From an uncultured Cellvibrionales bacterium (lineage in GTDB: Bacteria > Pseudomonadota > Gammaproteobacteria > Pseudomonadales > Dasaniaceae): a stretch of DNA of 64,000 nt. The DNA is taken from NCBI GenBank assembly GCA_913019905.1, contig CAJVZD010000008.1, positions 62,001 to 126,000 on the forward strand. The letters run 5' to 3'. How positions within the stretch are numbered: position 1 is the stretch's first letter; every line of letters begins with the position of its first letter. The notes under the pieces are model-generated. The model saw nothing but the letters and a program-made list of their open reading frames with translations, did no database searches and was not told where the DNA came from. A program made the translations under genes and the position numbers. This document shows positions 1 through 7,728 of this stretch, piece by piece.

Positions 1-748
1 CGTGGGCGATATTGTCCGAAACCTGTCTTATTCCCTGCATTAACATTTGGATCCGATCCAACATAAGGTTCAAATTGGAAGTCAGTTCTCGATAGTCACC
101 TTGTTGATTCACCCAGTCGATTCTTTGCGATAAATCACCTGACATTATCCGCTTTACATTTTTGTTGATACTATCGATTCTGTTAACGCTCAATCCGGCG
201 ACAATCACTCCGCCAATGGTTCCCAGTACTATAGTAACGATCAGAGTACGAAGTAAAACGCCCTGTACTATATTGGTAATATAAATGACATCAGAATAGT
301 GGCGCGCTACCAACAAGTAGTGTCCGTTTGCTATCCGTCTAGACTGCGCAAAAAAAGGAATCTCGTTACTGGCCAAATCCCCGCCCAAAACATCTAAATA
401 GTAACTTATGTAATCGTCTTGATAATCTCTGTATTTTGGCCATGAGTCCAAACTGCCAGCAATTTTTTGGTGGTTTCCATCCACTACCAAATAGTGAAAT
501 GCGTTAAATTCCGCAACCCGCACTTTCCTTTCAAGGAGGTGGTTTACGCCGTCTACACCATCGCGTTCATAGATAGTCTGAAGTTCGTCAATTTGACGAC
601 TTATCGACGGACCTAACTCCTGAAATTGTTCATAGGAGTACGAGAGATATAATACAGCTAAAACAATCAGACTGGAGAAGCTTAAGCCAGCAACGTAAAT
701 CGACATAAAGCGAAACGTATAACTGGCAAGGACTTTATTAAGGATCAT
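1..748 (-). CDS. Sensor histidine kinase, 3' part outside the window
   Basis: Membrane sensor kinase that should phosphorylate the response regulator encoded just upstream (stop-to-start gap 23 bp, same strand). I read the frame from the ATG at 748. It opens MILNKVLASYTFRFMSIYV, followed by a first hydrophobic segment (about residues 10-32), a periplasmic sensor region of about 120 residues, a second hydrophobic segment rich in V, L, I and G, then a HAMP region ending in MLDRIQ. The last complete codon is the histidine of a DNIAH motif, the start of a dimerisation/phosphoacceptor H-box (family form DNIAHDLRTPL). The ATPase domain lies beyond the window. The architecture fits QseC/PmrB-like kinases, but the stimulus cannot be told. 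Confidence 0.85.
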   Translation of the reverse strand, partial: MILNKVLASYTFRFMSIYVAGLSFSSLIVLAVLYLSYSYEQFQELGPSISRQIDELQTIYERDGVDGVNHLLERKVRVAEFNAFHYLVVDGNHQKIAGSLDSWPKYRDYQDDYISYYLDVLGGDLASNEIPFFAQSRRIANGHYLLVARHYSDVIYITNIVQGVLLRTLIVTIVLGTIGGVIVAGLSVNRIDSINKNVKRIMSGDLSQRIDWVNQQGDYRELTSNLNLMLDRIQMLMQGIRQVSDNIAH

Positions 749-771
749 TTACAACGCCTGCAGGCAAATTA

Positions 772-1455
772 TTATTCTGTTTCAGGATCATGAAGCATAT
801 AGCCAGCGCCGCGAACGGTCGATAATAATTGCTTTTCGAAGTCTTTATCTATTTTCTGGCGAAGCCTACTAATGTGGACGTCGATGACATTCGTTTGCGG
901 GTCAAAATGGTATTCCCAAACGTTCTCAAGCAACATCGTACGAGTTACCACCTGGCCCGCGTGTTTCATTAGATATTCCAGCAGTTTATACTCTCGGGGC
1001 TGGAGGTTGAACGACGTGCCGGAGCGGGAAACCTTATGGGCAAGTAAGTCCATCTCCAAGTCGGCGATCTTTAGTTTTGTCTGCGCGCTTGTGGAATCCT
1101 GCCGACGTAAAAGAGCTTCGATTCGCGCTAGCAGCTCAACGAAAGCAAAAGGTTTGACTAAATAATCATCTCCCCCTGCCTTGAGTCCATTGACGCGATC
1201 ATCGACTTCCCCTAGTGCACTTAATATCAATGCTGGCGTTCTATTTTCTATGGATCGCAGGTTTTCGATAATGGTCAAACCATCAATAAATGGCAACATA
1301 CGATCGACAATAATCACGTTATAGACTTCATTTGTTGCAAGAGACAAACCTTGTTTACCGTCTACTGCATGCTCAACTTCATAGCCATTCTGGACCAGGC
1401 CTTTAACAATATAATCCGCGACACTGCTGTCATCTTCGATAAGTAGTATACGCAT
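772..1455 (-). CDS. OmpR/PhoP-family response regulator
   Basis: DNA-binding response regulator of 227 residues, the usual length for the family. The receiver domain (about 1-120) has all key residues: acidic pair D8/D9, phosphoacceptor D51 in VDRMLP, switch residue S79 and K101 in LVKPF. The C-terminal part (about 128-225) is a winged helix with the typical LQPREYKLLEYL and DVHISRLRQKID segments. It is the first gene of an operon with the sensor kinase that follows. Regulators of this type often control envelope or metal responses and their own operon; no target can be named here. Confidence 0.93.
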   Translation of the reverse strand: MRILLIEDDSSVADYIVKGLVQNGYEVEHAVDGKQGLSLATNEVYNVIIVDRMLPFIDGLTIIENLRSIENRTPALILSALGEVDDRVNGLKAGGDDYLVKPFAFVELLARIEALLRRQDSTSAQTKLKIADLEMDLLAHKVSRSGTSFNLQPREYKLLEYLMKHAGQVVTRTMLLENVWEYHFDPQTNVIDVHISRLRQKIDKDFEKQLLSTVRGAGYMLHDPETE

Positions 1456-1844
1456 GCAATCCTCACTAAATGTTTAATAGATGATTAACTGAAATATTTG
1501 CCACGACTTAGCGATCGAATCCAATAAATGCCAGTAAGTCAAAATGCCATGATTCAAAAAGTAGATAACTTATAGATCAACAAAGGATAAAACAAGTAAG
1601 AAAGCGCTGTTATCGGCGAAATACCCAAGATAGACCCAAAGTTAAACCGTATCGCGTGCGCCTGCTATCTATTTTTGTACGCCTACATATTAACCAGTAA
1701 ACACGGCCTAATTGAAAAATACTCGTAGACAAATACGATACCCCTTAAAGTATAGTCACTCCAAACGCCACAGTCAGTATGCGGCAAATAATGCTTCTGC
1801 TAGAATAGCTGTCTTTTTTACTTTTTATCGATACCTAATCAATT
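1456..1844. other. Divergent intergenic region, 389 bp
   Basis: Lies between the response regulator (minus strand) and the RDD gene (plus strand), so it should hold promoters in both directions. On the plus strand a weak sigma-70-like pair is visible: TTGAAA at 1712-1717, 16 bp spacer, TACGAT at 1734-1739. No inverted repeat clear enough to name a regulator site was seen. No coding sequence recognised. Confidence 0.4.
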
Positions 1845-2333
1845 ATGGCTTTGAATTCTTCTGGGAATATCGCAGGACCGGTTAAACGGTTGGCAGCAAT
1901 GGTGTATGACAGTCTTTTGCTTTTCGGCGTTCTTTTTACGGCTACCTTAATCCCGTCTCTGATACTTGACCAAAGCTCGAGCTTATCCATGGAAAATGAG
2001 CAAGTGGTACATGAATTAAATCCGTTAATGACCGGTTTACCTTTCCAGCTGTATTTGATTGCGGTCACTGGTCTATTTTTTTGCTGGTTTTGGCGATCGA
2101 GCGGACAAACATTGGGCATGCAAGCGTGGCGGCTTAAATTGGAAGCTAACGACGGTCAGTCACCTACCATCATGCAATGCCTAATACGCTTGCTGGCCGC
2201 CTGTCTTTCTCTACTATGCTTTGGTGCTGGATATTGGTGGATATGGATCGATAAAGAGAAGTTGAGTTGGCATGACCGATTATCTAAAACCAGAGTGATA
2301 GTCTTGCCGAAGGCCACAAAAGCAGGAAAATAA
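1845..2333 (+). CDS. RDD family membrane protein
   Basis: Small inner-membrane protein of 162 residues. The RDD family is named for conserved Arg and Asp residues: here VKRLAAMVYDSLLL gives the R and D of the first helix (about 14-30), and WHDRLSKTRVIV gives the C-terminal D. Three hydrophobic segments are seen at about 20-42, 65-85 and 108-132, and SGQTLGMQAWRLKL is the typical loop before the last helix. Some RDD proteins have been linked to Na+/H+ antiport, but most have no assigned role. It is monocistronic and convergent with lptG. No strong Shine-Dalgarno precedes the ATG. Confidence 0.85.
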   Translation: MALNSSGNIAGPVKRLAAMVYDSLLLFGVLFTATLIPSLILDQSSSLSMENEQVVHELNPLMTGLPFQLYLIAVTGLFFCWFWRSSGQTLGMQAWRLKLEANDGQSPTIMQCLIRLLAACLSLLCFGAGYWWIWIDKEKLSWHDRLSKTRVIVLPKATKAGK

Positions 2334-2438
2334 AGAAGCAGCCGTAAGCAGTGAGCAATACTTCTTCATTTTCAGTGACCCTAAGAAATTCAAGTCTGAC
2401 CGTAAAAAGGATTTCTCCGTTTAACTCTTAACGAAACC

Positions 2439-3500
2439 TTATTTTGCCCGGCGCAAAAACCATCCACCAATTATTAGGCAGGTTACGATGGGAATCAACG
2501 AGGCATAGAGAGGCTCAAACCCATAGACGAGACTCGCCGGTGACATCATGTCTTGGACCGTTCGAAAAACCACGCCAAACAAGACCCCGATAAATATCCT
2601 GAATCCCATGGTTACTTCACGCAAAGGACCAAAAATAAATGAAATTGCAATCAAAACGAGGCTAAGCGTTGACACCGGTTGTAATATTTTTTTCCATAGA
2701 GCCAATCGATATTGACCACTGTTAAGTCCCTGTTGTTCACGATAATTAGAGTATTGCCACAAACCTTCGATTGACAAATCGATGGGATCTAATACCAAAA
2801 ATTTTAACAAGTTCGGAGTCAATTCCGTTTCCCATATATCGGATATACCCGTTTTCACTTCGATGGTATCCGACCCCAAAAGACTTACTGAAAAATCTTC
2901 CAGCAACCAATGATCAGATTGGTAAATTGCACGATCTGCAACAAGTGTCTGGACTAAGTGACGCTGATCGTCAAATGAGTAGATCGTAACGCCATACAAA
3001 ACGCCGTTGGGTTGAACCACGTTAAAGTGCATGAAATCGTTTCCTTCACGATGCCACAAGCCCTCCTTATTAAGGATATTTTCAGTGTTGTGCAAAGCAA
3101 TAGCGCGATCACTCTGTGCTATGTTTTCGGTGACCGGCGCGACATATTCGGCGATCAGTGTGCCAATTAACATAATAACTATGGTTGGACGCATGACCAT
3201 CCAGACAATTTTTAAGGTTGACACACCCGCACTTCGCATCACGACTAATTCGCTACTACTAGCCAGTGTCCCGAGGCCAGCCAGTGAGCCCACCAAAGCG
3301 GAAAAAGGCAACCAATCAAATACATTGCCAGGAACTGAAAATAATACAAATATGAGGACAGCGGAAAATGTGTAGTTTCCCTCAATTAAGCTCACCTCAT
3401 CAATTATCGCCGCGATCGAATCGAATCCAATGATGATAAAAAGAACCAATAGAATACTATTACTGATCGACGTCGATACATACCGATTTAGTTTTTTCAT
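2439..3500 (-). CDS. lptG: LPS export ABC transporter permease LptG
   Basis: One of the two inner-membrane subunits of the LptB2FG transporter, which extracts lipopolysaccharide from the inner membrane and passes it to LptC/LptA. The 353 residues show the family layout: about three N-terminal membrane helices (from residue 12), a periplasmic beta-rich domain (about 125-265) and three C-terminal helices, the last ending at GGWFLRRAK. The segment ASSSELVVMRSAGVS is the coupling-helix motif that contacts the LptB ATPase. It follows lptF with 28 bp between, the normal order. Confidence 0.95.
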   Translation of the reverse strand: MKKLNRYVSTSISNSILLVLFIIIGFDSIAAIIDEVSLIEGNYTFSAVLIFVLFSVPGNVFDWLPFSALVGSLAGLGTLASSSELVVMRSAGVSTLKIVWMVMRPTIVIMLIGTLIAEYVAPVTENIAQSDRAIALHNTENILNKEGLWHREGNDFMHFNVVQPNGVLYGVTIYSFDDQRHLVQTLVADRAIYQSDHWLLEDFSVSLLGSDTIEVKTGISDIWETELTPNLLKFLVLDPIDLSIEGLWQYSNYREQQGLNSGQYRLALWKKILQPVSTLSLVLIAISFIFGPLREVTMGFRIFIGVLFGVVFRTVQDMMSPASLVYGFEPLYASLIPIVTCLIIGGWFLRRAK

Positions 3501-3528
3501 ACAGGAGACCGTACTGTTTCAGGCAAAC

Positions 3529-4623
3529 TCATTCTCTATGCCGCAGATAGCGGAAAACGCTACTGCCATAGAGTAAAATGATCGCCAGCGCTAAAAATAG
3601 ACCATGCACCCACCACATGCCAATGTCCAACGGCAGCGTTTGTTTTTCTATCGAGTCACGAGCGCTGTTTAACATGACCAGATAAACGATATAAATGATA
3701 AAGGCGGGCAGCATCTTAACGTAGCGCCCTTGGCGATGATTCGTTTTGCTCAATGCTTGCGCAATTAAGGACAGAATAGGCACTAACAAAACTAATGATA
3801 TTCGCCACTGTAAAGCCGCTTTATCTTCTAGGCGGTCGGACTGAATCAGCTCAACAGTAGACCGTGCTTCCACCTTTTTGTATGTATTTTCCTTAATTTT
3901 TGGTTTTTTGAGTAACTGGCCAAAACTGTCAAAACTTACGATTCGAAAAGCTTTCGAGCCGGGCTTACCTGTGTATTCATATCCCTTATCCAATACTAAA
4001 TATTGAGAGTATTGATCCCTATCAAATTCCACTCTCCCCCTTTCAGCATAAACGACCGACAACTCGCCGCTGGCGTCATCACCGGAAATTTGTGCGGTAA
4101 ACACATTCTCGAGTGTTTGATGATCACTACTCAGTTTTTCGATGTAACTCACCCTCCCGGTCTTTTCTTCGACTCGAAACCGCCCAGCTATCAGTGTTTC
4201 TAGCCCATTACTGTTTTTGACGTCTTGGAAAATCTCCTGAACTTTGTTAATGCCTACCGGAGTAGCGTAGAAACTCAAATAGGAGACCACAACAGCGACA
4301 AGAATAGAGGGCACGAGCGTGAAGGCTGCCAAACGCGAAGTCGATAATCCGCAGGCAGACATGACGGTCATTTCACTTTCTACGTAGAGTCTGCCATAAG
4401 CCAACAAAATACCGATAAACAAACCGAGCGGCAGTACTAACTCAAGAAAACTGGGAATGCGAAATGCCATCACGGCGAAAACAACACCGGGCGCCAAATC
4501 CCCTGAAGCGGCTTCCGCAAGATATTTAACAAACCGTGAACTCATAACAATGACGAGTAAGGTGAAACTCACAGCGGCCATACTAACCATTATTTCTTTC
4601 ACAATGTAACGGAAGAGAATCAC
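3529..4623 (-). CDS. lptF: LPS export ABC transporter permease LptF
   Basis: Partner permease of LptG in LPS export. I place the start at the GTG at 4623, giving 364 residues beginning MILFRYIVKE, close to E. coli LptF in length and matching the family N-terminus; AAGGA lies about 9 bp upstream. The frame is open to another GTG at 4653 (374 residues), but that adds ten residues of no family character. Helices occur near 12-32, 45-68 and 90-112, then a periplasmic domain and three C-terminal helices. ESEMTVMSACGLS is the LptB-contacting motif. Divergent from pepA. Confidence 0.94.
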   Translation of the reverse strand: MILFRYIVKEIMVSMAAVSFTLLVIVMSSRFVKYLAEAASGDLAPGVVFAVMAFRIPSFLELVLPLGLFIGILLAYGRLYVESEMTVMSACGLSTSRLAAFTLVPSILVAVVVSYLSFYATPVGINKVQEIFQDVKNSNGLETLIAGRFRVEEKTGRVSYIEKLSSDHQTLENVFTAQISGDDASGELSVVYAERGRVEFDRDQYSQYLVLDKGYEYTGKPGSKAFRIVSFDSFGQLLKKPKIKENTYKKVEARSTVELIQSDRLEDKAALQWRISLVLLVPILSLIAQALSKTNHRQGRYVKMLPAFIIYIVYLVMLNSARDSIEKQTLPLDIGMWWVHGLFLALAIILLYGSSVFRYLRHRE

Positions 4624-4652
4624 TAAGCTTATCGTCCTTAGGTTTACCAGCA

Positions 4653-4684
4653 CTTAGATTGATCGATGCTTAGATTGGTCAATG
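4653..4684. repeat. Tandem 16-bp repeat upstream of lptF
   Basis: Two adjacent copies: CTTAGATTGATCGATG at 4653-4668 and CTTAGATTGGTCAATG at 4669-4684, 14 of 16 bases identical. They end 30 bp upstream of the lptF GTG, in the lptF/pepA divergent promoter region. On the minus strand the second unit contains TTGACC, a possible -35 element, with TCTAAG 18 bp further as a weak -10. The repeats may be a direct-repeat operator or simply a local duplication. Confidence 0.6.
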
Positions 4685-4902
4685 TTAGAATTATCAGTAC
4701 GAAGCAGTATAAAACGCGTTTGCAGAGCATCTTTTTATTGCAAAACTTTCTTCGCAGCCAATCAGCTATTACAATGGGAGTTATTGTCAGCCATTAGTAT
4801 TACAAGCTCCAGAAAAGTATTATCTAATAATACTGTTGCTTTGTCTGCAAGAGGCACAAATAGGCCAACGTTTAAATAATTCTAAAATCTAAGGACCTTA
4901 TC

Positions 4903-6408
4903 ATGGGCAAATCTATCTCCATCGTTATTAAGCCCGTTTCAGCGATTGAAGCGGTATCAACACCTTGTCTCGTTATCCCCGTTTTTGGCGAAGAAAAGTC
5001 TACGAGCTTAAGCTCCAAATGCGCAAAGCAATTAAACAGCGTGTGTAATGGTGCTGTTCTGGCCTTACTGAAACGCGGAGATATCACTAACAGTGTCGAC
5101 AGCATGCTGTTGCTGCCGACCGTAGATCAAATTAAGGCTGATCGTGTTTTGCTGGTTGGCTGCGGGACAGGAAAAAACCTTAGCGAGGCTGATTTCAAAA
5201 AGATTGTCGACAAATTAGTGAAGCAACTTAAGGCAACAAAGGTCAAAGAGGCAACCCTCCTTATCGATGAACTATCGGTTAAGGGCAGAGATAAAGCATG
5301 GATGATCGAACAACTATCAATCAAGGCGGGTCTCATCGCTTACAATTACACTGAGACGCTCAGTAAACCCAAACCTGATACTGTGTTAAAGAAGCTGACA
5401 TTAGGCATGAATTCATCCAAGGCGCTGTTAACGGCAGCTAAACAAGGTCAGTCGATCGCATCCGGAATGAACGTTGCCCGTGAATTGGGCAACCTTCCAG
5501 GGAACATATGTACACCCACGTATTTGGCGAATCAAGCCAAAGCACTGTCACGTAAACATGCCTCGCTTTCCACTTCTATTGTCGAAGAGAAGAAAATGCG
5601 GGAATTAGGTATGGGTTCACTCTTATCAGTGACCGCTGGTACTGACCAACCCGCTAAATTGATCGTGATGAATTATCAAGGAACCAGTAAAACCGTAAAA
5701 CCCCACGCATTAGTCGGCAAAGGCATTACCTTCGACTCCGGTGGAATAAGCCTCAAGCCCGGAGCGGGCATGGACGAAATGAAGTACGATATGTGTGGTG
5801 CGGCAAGTGTATTTGGCGCCATTAACGCTATCGCAGAGCTAAAATTGTCGATCAACGTTGTTGCTGTCATCGCTGCGGCGGAAAACATGCCTAGCAGCAA
5901 CGCCACTAAACCAGGCGATGTTGTGACAAGTATGTCGGGACAAACGATAGAAGTTCTCAATACCGATGCGGAAGGTAGGTTGGTCTTATGCGATGCGATA
6001 AGTTACGCTGAGCGTTTTAAGCCCCAATCAATTATTGATATTGCCACTTTAACTGGAGCGTGCGTTGTTGCCCTGGGTAAACATGCTTCCGCGTTATACA
6101 GTAACGAAGACGATTTCGCAGAAACCTTGTTATCCGCCAGTCAAGAAGTCGGTGACAAAGCTTGGCATATGCCTCTGTGGGACGAATATCAAGCTCAGTT
6201 AAACACAAATTTTGCCGACATGGCGAACATCGGTGGAGCGGGCGGCGGTAGCGTGACGGCAGCCTGTTTTCTTTCGCGTTTCGCAAAAAACATGCGATGG
6301 GCGCACCTTGACGTAGCTGGGACTGCATGGGACTCTGGCGCCAACAAGGGAGCTACCGGCAGACCGGTTGCATTATTGACTAAATATTTGATTAATCAAA
6401 GCTCCTAG
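4903..6408 (+). CDS. pepA: Leucyl aminopeptidase PepA (M17 family)
   Basis: Cytosolic two-metal aminopeptidase that removes N-terminal residues from peptides. In E. coli PepA also binds DNA (XerCD recombination and carAB control). The 501 residues have the usual two-domain form. The catalytic domain shows VGKGITFDSGG (active-site Lys near 273, metal-binding Asp in FDSGG) and the signature NTDAEGRL (from residue 353). A good ribosome site (AAGGA) lies about 8-10 bp before the ATG. Placement divergent to lptF and ahead of holC and valS is the standard gammaproteobacterial order. Confidence 0.96.
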   Translation: MGKSISIVIKPVSAIEAVSTPCLVIPVFGEEKSTSLSSKCAKQLNSVCNGAVLALLKRGDITNSVDSMLLLPTVDQIKADRVLLVGCGTGKNLSEADFKKIVDKLVKQLKATKVKEATLLIDELSVKGRDKAWMIEQLSIKAGLIAYNYTETLSKPKPDTVLKKLTLGMNSSKALLTAAKQGQSIASGMNVARELGNLPGNICTPTYLANQAKALSRKHASLSTSIVEEKKMRELGMGSLLSVTAGTDQPAKLIVMNYQGTSKTVKPHALVGKGITFDSGGISLKPGAGMDEMKYDMCGAASVFGAINAIAELKLSINVVAVIAAAENMPSSNATKPGDVVTSMSGQTIEVLNTDAEGRLVLCDAISYAERFKPQSIIDIATLTGACVVALGKHASALYSNEDDFAETLLSASQEVGDKAWHMPLWDEYQAQLNTNFADMANIGGAGGGSVTAACFLSRFAKNMRWAHLDVAGTAWDSGANKGATGRPVALLTKYLINQSS

Positions 6409-6550
6409 GTACGGGCGGAGCGTTCAGGCAAGAATGCCTCAATTTGTGAGAATGCGGTGATCTGCACTCTCACAAATGCACGCACCGATTAGCTTCTACA
6501 CTAGACAGAGTTTTCATTTAAGATCCCTCAGCAACGGCGCGACACCTTTA

Positions 6551-6985
6551 ATGACCACAGTAGACTTCTATATATTGCCCGGTAATACGGTAATCCAACG
6601 CTACATTTTTGCCTGTCGACTGGTTGAGAAAGCCTATAAACTTGGCCATCGAGTTTATATTCATGCCGATTCCCGCGAACAGGTAAAGGAAATAGATGAA
6701 CAGCTCTGGTCGTTTCGAAAAACCAGCTTTGTGCCTCATACAACAGAAACTGAAGATCAGCACTCCCAGATCGTTATAGGTTGTGGGGACGTGAATCACC
6801 TTCAAGACGGATTACTCGTTAATCTGTCTAACGATGTCCCAGATATATTTAGCCGATTTGATCGCGTATCAGAGATTGTCGTTCAAGATCCTGTGATAAC
6901 CGCATCGACTCGTGAAAGCTATCGCTTTTACCGCGATAGAGGTTATCAGCTTGTATCTCACGATATGAGGAAAAAACATGGATAA
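6551..6985 (+). CDS. holC: DNA polymerase III subunit chi
   Basis: Accessory subunit of the DNA polymerase III clamp loader that links the replisome to single-stranded-DNA-binding protein. I take the ATG at 6551 (144 residues, MTTVDFYIL), because chi proteins begin with a short M-x-x-x-DFY stretch; the open frame extends to 6476 but the extra 25 residues do not look like the family. Typical chi features are FACRLVEKAYKLGHRVYIH early and a C-terminal YRFYRDRGYQL. It overlaps the next gene by 8 bp, so translation is probably coupled. Confidence 0.92.
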   Translation: MTTVDFYILPGNTVIQRYIFACRLVEKAYKLGHRVYIHADSREQVKEIDEQLWSFRKTSFVPHTTETEDQHSQIVIGCGDVNHLQDGLLVNLSNDVPDIFSRFDRVSEIVVQDPVITASTRESYRFYRDRGYQLVSHDMRKKHG

Positions 6986-7571
6986 GGATACCCTACCGCC
7001 GCACACAACAAAGAACGATATTTTGGATGAACTTGAGTCAATCCAAAACCTTTTGGTCGACGAAGCAGGGACGGAGATCAGCGACAACGAAGCTGATCCT
7101 GGAATTTTGGATTTTGATGAACTAGACGATGATTTAGAATTAGACATTCCAATACTTGACGACGTTGTAACCGAAACATTAGCTGAACAGTCTAAAACTT
7201 CACCTAAATTACTTAATCTGGACGACATTTTCGACGCGGATGCCCCAAGTATAACGGCTGACAATTCTGAAGCGAAAAACGATCATACTCAAGGACATTA
7301 CGAGGATGTCGCATTAGAGAACACAGAGCACTTCCGGCATAGCGATTTCGGTAGCGATATTTCGCACCCAGAGGCGGATTTCAATTCTCAACCAGGCGTT
7401 CTTGTCGAGGAGACAGACCAGGCCAAAACGGCTGATAAACAGCTGGAATTTATTATTCAAGACCTCGTCGACGAATTTATTCCTATGATGGAAGATCGCT
7501 TACGACAACGGCTTTCACAGTGCGAACCCGAAATCATTCGTCAGCTATCGAAAAAGTATCTTAATTATTAA
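6978..7571 (+). CDS. Conserved acidic protein between holC and valS (PA3833-like)
   Basis: A very acidic 197-residue protein of unknown function. Residues 1-140 are rich in D and E and look disordered (for example DFDELDDDLELD). The C-terminal 40 residues, with LVDEFIPMMEDRLRQRL, form an amphipathic helix and are probably the conserved part. A gene of this kind sits between holC and valS in pseudomonads, and here its start overlaps holC by 8 bp. The context suggests a tie to chi or the clamp loader, but that is only inference. A hairpin terminator follows the stop at once. Confidence 0.8.
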   Translation: MDKDTLPPHTTKNDILDELESIQNLLVDEAGTEISDNEADPGILDFDELDDDLELDIPILDDVVTETLAEQSKTSPKLLNLDDIFDADAPSITADNSEAKNDHTQGHYEDVALENTEHFRHSDFGSDISHPEADFNSQPGVLVEETDQAKTADKQLEFIIQDLVDEFIPMMEDRLRQRLSQCEPEIIRQLSKKYLNY

Positions 7572-7594
7572 GGCTATTCTTAATAGCCGTTTTC
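7571..7594 (+). terminator. Rho-independent terminator after the pepA-holC block
   Basis: GGCTATT at 7572-7578, loop CTT, AATAGCC at 7582-7588, then GTTTTC. A 7-bp perfect stem with a short T run, starting at the stop codon of the acidic protein. It probably ends the holC transcript before valS. Confidence 0.65.
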
Positions 7595-7619
7595 TGAATC
7601 CCTAAAATACCTGTATAAT
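7590..7619 (+). promoter_or_regulatory. Candidate valS promoter
   Basis: A perfect TATAAT lies at 7614-7619, directly preceded by TG. The -35 region near 7591-7596 (TTTCTG) is poor. The distance to the valS ATG is about 110 bp, leaving room for a leader. Position just after the upstream terminator supports separate transcription of valS. Confidence 0.35.
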
Positions 7620-7728
7620 TGCTCACTTCGTTTTCAATCTCTTGGTGTCGATCTTTTACGCCAAACTCTGAAAACAGAAAAACGTCGTCCCATCAACTGT
7701 ATGTCTACAATCGAAAAGTTAAATACCT

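Noticed and set aside
4682..4879. Short plus-strand frame before pepA
   Set aside because: No family features; sits in the promoter region between lptF and pepA.
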